Assembly (NCBI GenBank): GCA_021292105.1
Contig: CM037870.1
Span: 30,251,905-30,315,904 of the forward strand
Length of the DNA stretch: 64,000 nucleotides
Direction of reading: 5' to 3'
Origin: Anadara kagoshimensis
Taxonomy: Eukaryota; Mollusca; Bivalvia; Arcoida; Arcidae
Shown here: one piece after another, positions 10,542 to 22,611 of the stretch
How the letters are laid out: every line of letters starts with the position of its first letter
Numbering within the stretch: position 1 is the stretch's first letter
Made by a program: the position numbers and the translations under genes
Notes under the pieces: generated by a model
Databases searched by the model: none
What the model saw: only the letters and a program-made list of their open reading frames with translations
What the model was told of the DNA's origin: nothing

Positions 10542-12329
10542 TAGTCGAGTTGACACTCCCATATACTCAATACTTGAACCTAGAAATGTTTTTTCCTATG
10601 AAGTTTTTTTGCTGTTTTGTATTCTATAGGGTCCCTAGAGTTAAATTAGGTTAGTTGCCCTGAAGGCAACCTTGGGCAAATTGCATAATTTGCATATATC
10701 CAAGATGGCTGCCTGACGCCATATTGAAAATATATCTTTTGTAAGAATTGTTCTACAATAGCTTGTAGTATACCGTTTTATATGTTTTCAAGGACGAGGA
10801 ACTCATTTCCGTTGTTGTTTTTAACATTTGGGGCAATTTAAAAGTATATTTAACAATTTTGACCAACAAAGGTAGGAGTAACATGGCTTTTATTATAAGA
10901 TGTAACTCAGCATATCACATTCAATGCTGCGTAACTTAATCATACATCTTGATACATTTTGATTTAAAGGTCATAAATGAGGCTCGACTAATTCCTTATA
11001 ATAAGATATTAAAACATGATCTTAGTGATTTCAGCTTTACTAAGTCTAGCGTAAAGGCTAGTTCACTTTGCTAAGGTGTCTTTTAAAAAAAGTTTGTATC
11101 CAACTAAGAAGTTTTCAAAGCCACATATTGCTATCATAGTTAATCCAGTCACATACATATTACCACGATTGAAAACCAAATTATACTCGGACACCTTATC
11201 AAACTACGTTTGTCAACAATGAATTGATTCGGTTTTTACATGAACACTGATACATTACGTCATATAATGAAGTACTATGGTTTCGGGAATCTACAGTAAA
11301 ATCTGTCACTGATAATGCAACAGCCTTCCACAAATTGATTGGTTGGAATTAAACTTTATAACTCATATTTTTGGTTTTATGATAGTTTTGATCTACTATT
11401 TCCACTCCAAATGACTGCTATGATATACACGCTATGACTACAGACTTCCATGTTTATCAATGTGGTGTAAATGAAAAGGTAGTGCACAGTCTAGATTTGG
11501 TTTACTTTTAAGTCGCCAATAAGCAACATCTCAACGTCTAGATCTTGACAATGCTGTTTCAAATTATACTGGACCGCAGAAAATAATACCCCTACACAAT
11601 CTTCCAACAAAACTGATTGTATCCTGATTAACACGCCCAACGAATAATTTTATTTGATGCTGAACATGTACAATACGCTGGTAAACTTTCTCAGTGTCTG
11701 CTATAAACACATGCGTGTCCTGTCTTGCATGTCGGCATGATGGTTATTAGGATGATGTCTTAGCTAACCAGTTTGGAGAACAAACTGCTATCAAATTTAA
11801 AAAATGAGTCTTTAAAGGCATGGCTCTTTAGCCTGATAATGTTAGTGGGTAGATTGGTGCTTCTCTGATCGATTGGAATGAATATTTTCTGAGTGTGATA
11901 CGGACCATAACTCAGAGAGTTCAATCCTTTGTGTTCCTTAGATATATCTAACCAAAATTTATTGCTTCTTCAAACTCACTCTAAATGAAAACAGGTCATA
12001 AGGAAATTGCTCGTAAAATTGCTTCTTATGTGCCAATGTGATGGATTCAGTTGTAATGTATGATTAGATGGAATACGAGTACAATCAAGACAACCTGATG
12101 AGTTTTATAATGCCATTATTAGTTTATAAAGATAATAAAGGCAATATGTTTCAAAGCGACGCCGTCAAGATGCAAAAACAAAGCAAGTTGTTGATCTTGG
12201 AAACATGTTTTATTGGTTACCTTTGTTTGGACAGCAGGGCAGTTTGAGCTTAGCTTCTGCTTGTATTTGATATCGGTTCTGTTCCTTTTTGATAGTGGTT
12301 GAAAACGGTTGTCATTTGAAAGGCATGAA

Positions 12330-13520
12330 GTCAGCTCTAGTCAAATCGCTTTGTGGAGTTCGTTCACCCAAAACTCACAAACAATCACAATGATTCACAC
12401 TTTTTCTATCGCATCCCTTGGTTACATGGCGATAACACATCAGATTTCATTGCATCAACCCAAAATAGGTCATATTGGTACCCAGACACTTCAAAGAAAA
12501 TATTGTATTTGACAAATACTATCTCGTATCTTCTAAGGACCAGGACAGAGGAAACAACACAGCAATATGTATACGATTGTGGATTCGGCCATGATGAATC
12601 CGGCATAACTATGTATCGTATGTTCTCCAGGCTATACAAACATGTCGTGATAGCATTTGTGTGCTGATTGACGACACAGATGTTTTTGTTTTCCTAGTGT
12701 ATTGTGTGTATAAGCATGAAAACAGTGTGATATACAGATAGAGTGATAGGATAGAAGGATGGAATTTTGAACATCTATGCATCAAACAATGGTCATGATT
12801 TGAGATGTCTTGCATGCTGTAAGTGCCATGGTCTTGGTTCAAGAAGTCTTGAACTGACAGGCATGCACACTGTAGGTGTCATGGTCTTGGTTCGAGATGT
12901 CTTGAACTGCCAGACATGCATGCTCTCAGTGTCATGGTCTTGGTTCGACATGTCTTGAACTGCCAGACATGCATGCTGTAAGTGTCATGGCCTTGGGTCG
13001 AGATGTCTTGAACTGACAGGCATGCATGCCCTCAGTGTCATGGTCTTCGTTCGAGATGTCTTAAACTCTTCTTTTTCTCATTTAGTTGGTGTTCTTGGTA
13101 AACAAAGATCACAAATAACTTAATAAGATCTGAACCATTCTTTGTTGTTCTGCATGGCCAACCAGCAGGAAAAATGTTTCTTTAGGCTCTTCATAAAGAA
13201 CATCAAAGCCTAATAGTTACGACTTTGTTTCAAACACTATTTTCTGTTGTCTCACCTTTAGTTAATGTTGTGAAAGGGTACCTACAGTCAAGATCCTCCT
13301 GAAGAGTATGAAATGATAACCGATTTCGGATTGAAATTCAAAGATCAATTCTCATTACATGTTATTGCGAAAGGACATCCAGTGCCACAAGAACGTCTTT
13401 ATGTCATGTTATGTCAATATAAGGCACAAAATCATAAGTGCAACGCAAGGACATGATTGCCTTGAAAAATCCTGTAAACAATTTTGTATCTCTTCTGGAG
13501 AAAAGGAATGTTTAAATTTT
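12330..13520 (+). pseudogene. Decayed transposon-borne gene (HDES / DDTDVFV family)
   Basis: No long frame survives, but pieces on the + strand read like one protein family often met in coral, Hydra and mollusc genomes near mobile DNA. 'GHDESGITMYRM' (about 12590-12624) resembles a 'HEEADT' motif. After a frame change, 'QAIQTCRDSICVLIDDTDVF' (about 12634-12693) carries the 'DDTDVFV' motif. 'HKCNART' and 'KECLNF' near 13433-13520 recall that family's C-terminal Cys cluster. Between the second and third pieces lies the 53-bp repeat array. Stops and shifts are frequent, so it cannot be active. The family name and biochemical role are unknown to me; the assignment is from memory of motif order. 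Confidence 0.55.
12790..13070. repeat. 53-bp minisatellite inside the long-TIR transposon
   Basis: Units with 'gtcttgaactgacaggcatg' and 'gtgtcatggtcttggttcga' recur with a step of about 53 bp (12848, 12901, 12954, 13007), giving about five copies. Confidence 0.9.
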
Positions 13521-14040
13521 TACACAAAATGAGAGTACCCATGACTATCCTAGCTTGAATAGTTATTTGACACATATGGTCGGTCATTATAGACATGATT
13601 GTATTTAATGTAAAACTAATGCCAGAATTGAGTTGTCCATGCCTAAATACCCCTGGAAAGATATATTACAACCAATCATAAATTTGCTTTGTATAAAAAC
13701 AAAATTTCAAGATGGCGTCTGCCGGTCATTTTGGATTTATAGCTTATTGTGCAAGTTAAGTGTTCCGTATGTTAAAATTAACACCAGAAATGGGTTTCTC
13801 ATACCTGAAAACATCTAAAAGGATATATTACAAGCTATTGGAAGATATTTTATATCGCAGTATGTTCTTCAATTTGACTTTTGGCGGCCATTTTGGATTT
13901 TTGTATATTGTGCAAGTTGCCCAAATTTGCCCAAAGGGCAACTAAGCTAGTTTTGTTTAAGGACCCATGAGGAAAACAAATCAGCAAAAAAACTTCATAG
14001 GAATGAACATTTCTAGGTTAGTAAAATGCCTACTCGACTA

Positions 14041-15870
14041 AAGACCACCTGAAGCCTAAAAAACCAGCACATTTACAGCAGTATACAGGTTGACAGATCT
14101 GACTGTATATTTCACCAAGTTCTTAGACTGGTAATCTCACAATGACTACTAATGCAGGCATCCAATTGTAGTATGCCTTAAAGACCACCTGAAGCCTAAA
14201 AAACCAGCACATTTACATCAGGATACTGGCTATCTCAGTTGACAGATCTGACTGTATATTTCACCAAGTTCTTAGACTGGTAATCTCAAAAAGACTACTA
14301 ATGCAGGCATCCAATTGTAGTATGCCTTGAAGACCACCTGAAGCCTAAAAAACCAGCACATTTACATCAGGATACTGGCTATCTCAGTTGACAGATCTGA
14401 CTGTATATTTCACCAAGTTCTTAGACTGGTAATCTCAAAAAGACTACTAATGCAGGCATCCAATTGTAGTATGCCTTGAAGACCACCTGAAGCCTAAAAA
14501 ACCAGCACATTTACATCAGGATACAGACTCTCACAGTTGACAGATCTGACTGTATATTTCACCAAGTTCTTAGACTGGTAATCTCAAAAAGACTACTAAT
14601 GCAGGCATCCAATTGTAGTATGCCTTGAAGACCACCTGAAGCCTAAAAAACCAGCACATTTACAGCAGTATACAGGTTGACAGATCTGACTGTATATTTC
14701 ACCAAGTTCTTAGACGGGTAATCTCACAATGACTACTAATGCAGGCATCCAATTGTAGTATACCTTAAAGACCACCTTAGGCTTAAAAAACCAGCACATT
14801 TACATCAGGATACTGGCTATCTCAGTTGACAGATCTGACTGTATATTTCATCAAGTTCTTAGACTGGTAATCTCAAAAAGACTACTAATACAGGCATCCA
14901 ATTGTAGTATGCCTTGAAGACCACCTGAAGCCTAAACAACCAGCACATTTACATCAGGATACTGGCTATCTCAGTTGACAGATCTGACTGTATATTTCAC
15001 CAAGTTCTTAGACTGGTAATCTCAAAAAGACTACAAATGCAGACATCCAATTGTAGTATACCTTAAAGACCTGACGCCTAAAAAACCAGCACATTTACAT
15101 CAGGATACTGGCTATCTCAGTTGACAGATCTGACTGTATATTTCACGGAGTTCTTAGACTGTTAATCTCACTAAGACAACTAATGCAGGCATCCAATTGT
15201 AGTATGCCTTGAAGACCACCTGAAGCCTAAAAAACCAGCACATTTACATCAGGATACAGACTCTCACAGTTTACAGATCTGACTGTATATTTCACAGAGT
15301 TCTTAGACTGGTAATCTCACTAAGACTACTAATGTAGGCATTCAATTGTAGTATGCTTTAAAGACCTCCTTGGGCTTAAAAACCAGCATATCTACAGCAG
15401 TATACAAGTTGACAGATCTGACTGTATATTTCACCAAGTTCATAGACTGGTAATCTAAAAAAGACTACAAATGCAGACATCCAATTGTAGTATACCTTAA
15501 AGACCACCTTAGGCTTAAAAAACCAGCACATTTACATCAGGATACTGGCTATCTCAGTTGACAGATCTGACTGTATATTTCATCAAGTTCTTAGACTGGT
15601 AATCTCAAAAAGACTACTAATACAGACATCCAATTGTAGTATACCTTAAAGACCACCTTAGGCTTAAAAAACCAGCATATCAAGTTGACAGATTTGACTG
15701 TATATTTCACCAAGTTCTTAGACTGGTAATCTCACAAATACAACTAATGCAGGCATCCAATGGTAGTATACCTTAAAGACCACCTTAAAAACCAGACTCT
15801 CACAGTTGACAGATCTGACTATATATTTCACCAAGTTCTAAAAAAGACTACAAATGCAGACAGCCAACTA
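14041..15870. repeat. 149-bp satellite array, about 13 copies
   Basis: Monomers begin 'aagaccacctgaagcctaaa', pass through 'gttgacagatctgactgtat' and 'aagttcttagactggtaatc', and end 'catccaattgtagtatgcct'. The main step is 149 bp (14330 to 14479). Some monomers are shorter (about 140 bp), and the last few on the right are truncated. Including the copy at 10376, about 14 monomers exist. None is coding. Confidence 0.95.
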
Positions 15871-15962
15871 GCCTGCTTGAGTACCTCTTGCATGTACCTG
15901 TCTATATAAACACATTATCTGATTGGATTTGATCATTTCTGCTGATTTTATCATTTCTTGAC

Positions 15963-16195
15963 ATGTATAGGCAAACAACATTGACCTGTATGCTTGACCT
16001 TTAATTTAAATATTTATTATAAACGAGTATATTCATATATAGGGAATGCAGGGGTTTATTTTGTCTACTAAGCGTGAACACTACGCTTATGAACTGTGAG
16101 TCTTAACACTACCCATGTAGTGGATGGATTCTCCTATATGAATATTCCTTCTGAAAGAAAGGTCAAGCAAACAGGTCAATGTTGTTTGCCTATAC
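15963..16195. mobile_element. MITE, 'ggcaaacaacattgacctgt' family
   Basis: The left arm 'aggcaaacaacattgacctg' with 'gcttgacctttaat' is repeated in inverted form on the right ('aaggtcaagcaaacaggtca', then 'atgttgtttgcct'). The element is about 230 bp. Related copies lie at 18706-18957 and 51402-51652. Confidence 0.85.
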
Positions 16196-16780
16196 ATTAC
16201 AGTGCACCAATCTTCACTTTATAGCCAACACTCAACAGAAAAGAGAACATTAAAATTACTGATCACTTTAAACCAGCATGACTTATCTTTCTTGTTTTTG
16301 TGTGATTTTCATTAACAGATTTCATAAGAGTTGCTTCCCTTTGTTTGAAATATGTTTCTGATTTAACAGAATACATTACACAATTTTCGTGTTTCAAAAT
16401 TCCCTGGGTACAAGGTCCAGGCCCTATTGATTTTACAATTGGACCTTTGATATTTAAGCTATTAATGCCAGATGGACCTGCAATTTTTTACCTGTATAAT
16501 ACTTCTTTTTTACTATATAAAAACATAATTGCACATGAACCTTTCATTGTTGTTGATTTTGGACTTTCAAAACTTTATGTTGGACCTGTCAGAAACAAAG
16601 GCAAAAAGTCCTGGACCTTCCATTACAAACATACTTTTGAACCCCTGAATGTTGCTTGTTTTAGCATCATATTGTGTGTAAATTTTTCTTGATTTTCCAT
16701 CAATATAAATTTTTAAGAGAATTTGTAAAAAATGTAATTTTTTAATTCAACTAAATTTTGTATTAATATAATATTTTCAG

Positions 16781-16900
16781 GAAATGGTTAACAACTCCTG
16801 TTCGAAAACTAAGCCAAACGAAGATAGAAAAACCAGGACTTGAAAAATCAGCAATTCCATCGGTCCTTGATACAGATAGAGTACTGTCTATCTCAGAAAG
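16781..16900 (+). CDS. TRIO: Trio/Kalirin-family RhoGEF, KWLT-PVR linker exon
   Basis: This 120-base exon enters and leaves in phase 2, between acceptor ATATTTTCAG and donor AAG|GTTTGT. With the AG left by the previous exon it reads RKWLTTPVRKLSQTKIEKPG, then continues to 'DRVLSISE'. 'KWLTTPVRKLS' is nearly identical to the 'KWLTSPVRRLS' block of TRIO and KALRN between the first SH3 domain and GEF2 (from memory). This is the strongest single identification in the window. The block is basic with a Ser/Thr-Pro site. In the mammalian proteins it belongs to the linker ahead of the RhoA-directed GEF2 unit. Confidence 0.95.
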
Positions 16901-16984
16901 GTTTGTTATTATTTCAGGTTTATATAATCTATATTTTAAACCTTTCTTATTCTATATACTGTAAACATATTCAACTTTATGGTG

Positions 16985-17165
16985 TACTAATTTTCGCTTA
17001 TTTCATGGTCTTTTGTTTTGCGCGAATATTTATACCAAGCGAAAATTGAATTATGCTTACTGTGTTATAGCCCATATTTATAAAACGCAAAAATTGAACA
17101 AGGATGATATGTCTAATTTTCATATACTTCGAAAATAAATACACATGAAATTATATATGTTTACA
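16985..17165. repeat. Degenerate repeat with 'cgaaaatt' / 'aattttcg' ends
   Basis: 'actaattttcgcttatttca', 'gcgcgaatatt', 'aagcgaaaattg' and 'tctaattttcatatacttcg' give an inverted, CpG-bearing segment. It resembles the one at 62470-62665. It is probably a decayed small inverted-repeat transposon. Confidence 0.4.
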
Positions 17166-17774
17166 GTACTATGTCTGCAGATGACATTTGATTAAGGTAA
17201 TTCCTAGCAAACATCAGTTATCTCCCCTGTCTCTTCATTGCAACGCAGGATTGTATTTGGATAAGTTTATACTTCTCACATTGAGCTTGTTGATTGATAA
17301 ATTGTATAACCGTGAGTCAAATATGCTGATTGAATACTAGTACTTTTAAAAATTATATCTTTCCCTATTTTAGCTATCTTTTGGGACAGTTTGTTTGTCT
17401 CCCATTCAGCTTTTTGTGGGATAACCCAGTTGGCTATCTCTGGGTCTATTTGTTTCCAAGTTAGCTATCTGTATGTATCCCTGTTAGCATGGTGAGCATC
17501 TCCCGATTTTGCTTGCTGATTGATAAAATGATGAATAATTAATACATATTTGACTTTAAGTTTGCTGATTGATAATAATTATATTGATAATATAAATAAT
17601 TTCATTGTAATACAAAATGTATAAACACAATTTAAGAAACTGTTAGAAGAGGAACAGACCTACAAGGTAAGTTAACTTTTATCAACCCCCACCTCACTAA
17701 AAATATCATTATAAAAATGGATGACTTATAAAGTCTTCTTCTCTTGGTTCCCTTGGTACCAGTTTTTATACCTT

Positions 17775-17792
17775 CCCCCCCCCCCCCCCCCC
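17775..17792 (+). repeat. Poly-C run (18 bases)
   Basis: There are eighteen consecutive C, followed shortly by a G-rich stretch ('gtgggggagggg'). Confidence 0.95.
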
Positions 17793-17854
17793 TGCAAACA
17801 AAGTGGGGGAGGGGAATCGGCTCGTAGAGATTGTTTTCAAGACTTAATAATGAT

Positions 17855-18130
17855 AAGTGGACATGGCCGAGTGGTACTGTCACTGGCTTTCAAAGTCAAA
17901 GGTTGTGGGTTTGAACTTCACCCTGGACTTGGAAATTTTTTGAGATGGTTTTCATCTCCTGCCTATACTAGAGCTGTAAAAAGCTTTATTTTAAAATAGT
18001 CTTTCGAATGAGACTCAAAACTGAGGTCCCATGTCTCGGTGCATACTTAAGACACCTCTGTAGAGTTCGAAAAAAGTAGGCTACCTGTGGCTACTACAGA
18101 GGGAGCTTACAACTAAAAGCAATTGAAACA
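17855..18130 (+). mobile_element. tRNA-derived SINE, second family (Leu/Ser-like head)
   Basis: The head 'ggacatggccgagtggtact' is A-box-like and typical of a tRNA with a long variable arm. 'gtgggtttgaacttc' is B-box-like. The body has 'ttttcatctcctgcctatac', 'gtctttcgaatgagac' and 'gacacctctgtagagttcga'. A related copy with two heads lies at 57075-57510. Confidence 0.8.
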
Positions 18131-18705
18131 GACTAAGCAAATAAGAGTAAAAGAATTAAACTGAAGAAATATTTGATCAATTTCAATTACCCCCTCCCCC
18201 TCCCCTGTGTTTAGTTTCCGTAAGGCATAAAAACTAATAGTATACATTCACCAGTGAAATTTTGCCTGTTTTTATCCAGATAAGGTGTCTGCTGATGTTG
18301 GGTCTGGGAGGGGTATTAATCTCCTTTAGAGACAGCTATAGTTTTAGATATTGGTTCGAAAAGCAGATAAATCTGTTTTTTTACACTCTTACAAAATATA
18401 CAGTGAAAGTTAAAATCACATTGGCCTAAGTTCAACAACATTAAAGTCAATGTACCAGTCACACCTGTCTATAAAGGTGACCTAAGGCTACCTGTATCAT
18501 CATAGCTAGCGGTATTTATACATGTTTTATATGCATTTCATATTTCCTATCCCCACTTATGAGCTGAAGTACTAATACCCGTTTGGTAAAATTTTCAGAT
18601 TGAATTGATATGCAAACAAGATATGCTGTTTCCTCAACTAATTTTGATGTTGCATAGAAATAAAAATTCATAATAACAGATGCTTTTGTTAGGGGTCAGG
18701 AGACT

Positions 18706-18957
18706 TGTGACAAACAAAGGAAAACAACTTTGACCTGTCTGCTTGACCTCTAATTTAAATATTTATTATGAACGAGTGCATTTTTGTATAGGGATCACAT
18801 TGGTTTATTTTTTCTATACAATGCGAACACTAATCATGTACCTTGTGTACATATTATTAACTTCAAATTCTACTACTACCCATTTATTGGGTGGATTCTT
18901 CTATATGAATATTCCTAATGAAAAGGTCAAGCAGACAGGTCAATGTTGATTGCCGTT
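18706..18957. mobile_element. MITE, 'ggcaaacaacattgacctgt' family
   Basis: The left arm 'aaaacaactttgacctgtct' plus 'gcttgacctctaattt' and the right arm 'aaaggtcaagcagacaggtc' plus 'aatgttgattgcc' are inverted. The interior matches 15963-16195 ('aaatatttattat.aacgagt', 'tcttctatatgaatattcct'). Confidence 0.85.
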
Positions 18958-19194
18958 ATATATACTACACTTCATTAAACTAGTAATTTAGTGCTCTGTA
19001 CTGTACAGTTACACTTCTGTTACAGGCCACCTTGATAAACAAAACACATGTTTGTAAGCTGTCTTGCATGAAGTGTATATGGGTTTATGTCCTACTTTGG
19101 ACTTGAGTTTTAGCATTCAATGTTAGATTTTAGTCAGAAAATTTTGATAAAGTAAACTGTATGATACTTTAAAATCGGTGATTATTGATTGATT

Positions 19195-19497
19195 GAATAG
19201 GGTTTTACGTCCCAGTCAAGAATATTTCACTTATATTGAGATGTCACCAGTCATAGGGGAAGTGGCAGAAATTTTTACCTTTGCAGTGTGCTGGAAGGAC
19301 AAATATTAAGGTGCCACGCCTGTTGTGATATGCAACATCAGTTTTTAAGGTCTAAATCCAAAGGACCCAGTGACTTTCTATTCTAAATTCCAAGTGCTTG
19401 GTAAAAGAACAGTCACTACCTATTTTCAAGTCTTGGTCAGATCTGGCTGGGGTTAAAACCGATGACTTCCCACATACGGAGCAAGCGCTTTCAAAAT
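19195..19497 (-). mobile_element. tRNA-derived SINE, main family
   Basis: This copy is the reverse of the family tail 'gaatagggttttacgtccca' + 'gtcaagaatatttcactt' at the left. The body has 'aagaacagtcactacctatt', and the B-box side is 'ggctggggttaaaaccgatg'. It belongs to a subfamily with 'gtggcagaaatttttacct' near the tail, as at 22612-22930. Confidence 0.85.
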
Positions 19498-19547
19498 AGG
19501 TGAATATTCTATCTGTCTACCTGTAAATCATTTAGAAATTGAGAAAT

Positions 19548-19618
19548 TTAAACCTGTATATAAAGGCCACTTTTACTGTTTCCCTTGGGTGTCCTTTATA
19601 GACATAGTTGACTGTAAT
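19548..19618 (+). mobile_element. Half copy of the 'cagtcaaacctg' MITE family
   Basis: Only the right half is present: 'tataaaggccacttttactg', then 'ttcccttgggtgtcctttat', ending at 'agttgactgta'. Confidence 0.7.
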
Positions 19619-19971
19619 ATACATTATATAGAATTCTCACTGCACATAGTCAAAACATTACATACATCCTCAGCTAAAGTAAAAAGTGTCTTAACTTGGG
19701 TTGTTAAATTCATTCAATTAATCAATCAATACAAACCAATGTTTTGGTCTAAATGAATGGATACAAATATCCATGCTGCCAAAATCAGTAGATAAAATGG
19801 TTTTACATTTTAATGTTTGTTATATTTGCGTGGTTATTGATTCTTAAGTATAAAACAAGTCAGTCATAGATCTTAAATTAATGTTATACATCATCTAGAT
19901 TTTACACAGACAGAATAGTTTGATGTTGAATATTTCAACACAAAAATATCCTAAAATATTACATTATATTA

Positions 19972-19974
19972 ACA

Positions 19975-20019
<45 letters not shown>

Positions 20020-20446
20020 CTCTCTCTCTCTCTCTCTTGCTATCTCCACCCCCCCCCCCCCACACACACTCTTTTTCTTGTTATCTCCCCCCCCCCACAC
20101 ACACACACACATACTCTCTTTCTCTTGCTATCTCCTACCGCACACACACACACTCTCTCTATCTCTCTCCCTCTATTTCTCTCACACACACACACTCTGT
20201 CTCCCCCTATATATATCTCTCTCTCTCCCTGTATTTCTCACTCACACACACTCTCCCTCTATTATTTTTCTCTCTCTCTCACACACACATACACACACAC
20301 TCTCTCTCTCCCTCTATTTTTCTCACTCTCACACACTCTCTCCCTCTCTCTCTCTCTCTTTCTCTCACATACACACACACACTTATGCTCTCTCACACAC
20401 ACTTATGCTTTCTCTCTCGCTCACTTGCACAAACACACACGATCAA
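19972..20446. repeat. Compound (CA)n/(CT)n microsatellite, about 475 bp
   Basis: Alternating CA and CT runs with short C-runs occupy the whole segment. Three overlapping open frames of 116-179 residues (His/Thr/Leu/Ser only) are by-products of the dinucleotide repeats and not genes. Confidence 0.97.
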
Positions 20447-20934
20447 CATATGTGTGTGATTGTGTTGTAATTTGACTACTAGATCTTCAATCCTGTTTTC
20501 TTATGGTGCTCAAGACATGAGTTTTAAGGAAAAACATAGAACATTACACTTATTTACAATATAAAAACATTCTGATCAATAAAGCCCACTACTGAAACAG
20601 CAATAGTTTGTGTTGTCATAGTAACCGTCCTAGGTGCATACAATATTGGAAAATATAAGATTGGAAAATAGCCTTCTTTGTATTTGATGATTCGTTATTA
20701 TGGAAGTATGTATGTTTTTATAATGCCTGACTGTTAGGTTTAGCTGACCAAACAAAAAAAAAAAAAAACCAAACAAACAAAACAAACCACTGCACATGTT
20801 TAATTATCATTGGACAAAAGGAGATGTGATGGGAGGGGGTTCTGCTTATAATCATGGGACAAATGGAGATGTGGTGGGGGAGGGGGTTCTACTACAATGG
20901 TCATTGATAAATTTTCTTAAGTTCATAGATCATT

Positions 20935-21124
20935 AATATAACCAGGTCTTGTGGGATGGTTCTGACTTTGCCAATATAACCAGGTCTTGTGGGATGGTTC
21001 TGACTTTGCCAATATAACCAGGTCTTGTGGGATGGTTCTGACTTTGCCAATATAACCAGGTCTTGTGGGATGGTTCTGACTTTGCCAATATAACCAGGTC
21101 TTGTGGGATGGTTCTGACTTTGCC
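20935..21124. repeat. 38-bp minisatellite, five identical copies
   Basis: Units starting 'aatataaccaggtcttgtgg' begin at 20935, 20973, 21011, 21049 and 21087. I saw no difference between them. The lack of divergence points to a very recent expansion. Confidence 0.95.
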
Positions 21125-21695
21125 AATTATGGGATTGTTCTGATCAGTTTCAGCTATGCCATTTATTTTGTTGGGATTAAAACCTAGGTGTAAGAGGTGC
21201 TGTGATCTGTAGGCTTGTGTTTTAAACCACTGGGCTACTAGCACCCTGATTTTGATGGACAAGACATGCCAATGAGCTATACTGTTCTTCTTATTCTAAC
21301 TCTTGTGTAATATGTGTGTACAAAAGTATTAACATGACTGTTGTATTGCCCAACCTCCTTTCAGGTGACAAGGTCCTGTCTGTCACCATTTGGTCATTTA
21401 GTTGTAAAATTATTATGTTACCCAAACAAATTTTTTTTTTTTCATTTCTTCCACCAACATTTTGTCAGCCACTTCTCTCTGAAACTATTCAACAGTTCTT
21501 TATGAAACTAATCACAGTAACACAGTAACAATCTTTGGTTTGAGTAGATTTGTATTTTGATCATGCACATGGTTGGGAAAACATGAATTTCCCAGTTGGG
21601 GTTTGTTGAAATTGAATTCTATTTCAATTAAAACTTGTTCTCTTTAAATGATTTTTCAGTGCATTAGTACTTTACTTAATCAGTATTGATTTTAA

Positions 21696-21855
21696 CAAAG
21701 CTATAAGGACTACTTGCTTTTAAAGGCCAGTAAAATTTTATCCCAGTGGCTCTTTATTCAGGTTATTCAAACTTGAATACAAAGTCATCTGCCCATAAGG
21801 GCCACTTTTACAGGTTTCTCTTGGTTGGCCTTTATAGACATGTTTGACTGTAGTC
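21696..21855 (+). mobile_element. MITE, 'cagtcaaacctg' family, left end degraded
   Basis: 'ttttaaaggccagtaaaatt', 'tctttattcaggttattcaa' and 'gggccacttttacaggtttc' are followed by the right arm 'ggcctttatagacatgtttg' + 'actgta'. Confidence 0.8.
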
Positions 21856-21916
21856 TTTTCTTTTCAAATAAATATTTAATATTTACTTTAATATCTTATT
21901 GTTACTTTAAATGACT

Positions 21917-22258
21917 ACCACTGCTGTAGCTCAGTTGGTAGACTGCTTGCTCCATAAGTGGGAGTTTATGTGTTCGAACCCGGCGGGATCTGACCCAAGA
22001 CTTGAAATTGTGTAGTGACTGTTCTTTCGCCAAACACTCGGCATTACAAATGAAAGTCACAGTTCTTTTGGATGGGAACTTTAAAAAAAACGAGATTCCA
22101 TGTCATGGTGGGCTTAGGACGATAAGGAAACCTGCTGTATAATGCCATAAGTGCAACACACAGTTAAAATTTCTGCACCTTTGCCTGTAGCTGGCAACAT
22201 CTCGATATAAGTGAAATATTCTTGACTGGGACGTTAAACGCCATTACTATACTCAACT
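21917..22258 (+). mobile_element. tRNA-derived SINE, main family, nearly full length
   Basis: The A box lies in 'tgtagctcagttggtagact' and the B box in 'tgttcgaacccggc'. The complete body includes 'aacactcggcattacaaatg' and 'ataaggaaacctgctgtata', and the tail is 'gaaatattcttgactgggac' + 'gttaaacgccattac'. It is one of the better-preserved copies. Confidence 0.9.
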
Positions 22259-22611
22259 CTTTAAATAACTATTACATTTAGTTTTGCCTGTAGTTCATTG
22301 TACTCAGTTACAGGAAGATATTTTAAAAAAACCTGTCGTTAATTTAAAATTAAAATGATATTTCCATCAGATATGATAAAATGATTTTATCCCCAGGATG
22401 AGTAATAACGAGTAACAGGTTGTTGTATTTATTTTACAGTTTTCTACGCCATATTATCAGCTCATATGACCGAGCTAGGTGTCCAAATTGATTTTATTTA
22501 CAGTTTTCTAGGACAATTTTAGGATCAAGTAACTTATATTGATGACAGCCAATGTGTTGGACAGTATAGAAAATGAAATCAACCCCCCCAAAATAATAAT
22601 TGATCTATAGA

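Larger units (their letters stand above)
10542..14040. mobile_element. 3.5 kb long-TIR DNA transposon inserted in the satellite
   Basis: The left end 'tagtcgagttgac' and the right end '...ggcatttt'-type sequence reading 'tactcgacta' inward are inverted copies. The inverted similarity extends about 170 bases ('cctagaaatgtt', 'cctatgaagtttttttgctg', 'agttgccct..gggcaa', 'tccaagatggctgcc' against 'tccaaaatggccgcc'). The ends are flanked by AAG on both sides (10539-10541 and 14041-14043). Both flanks are satellite monomer sequence that would be continuous without the element, so the borders are well fixed at 3499 bp with a 3-bp target duplication. The interior has more CpG and traces of a decayed + strand gene (12330-13520) and a 53-bp minisatellite. 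The superfamily is not certain. Confidence 0.85.

Noticed and set aside
16345-16692. 115-residue + strand frame just before the KWLT exon
   Set aside because: It ends about 90 bases before the exon's acceptor, is in intron sequence without splice signals of its own, and resembles no Trio segment or other known protein.
19920-20475. Overlapping open frames of 116-179 residues rich in His/Thr/Leu/Ser
   Set aside because: Pure by-product of the compound CA/CT microsatellite, with three frames open at once.
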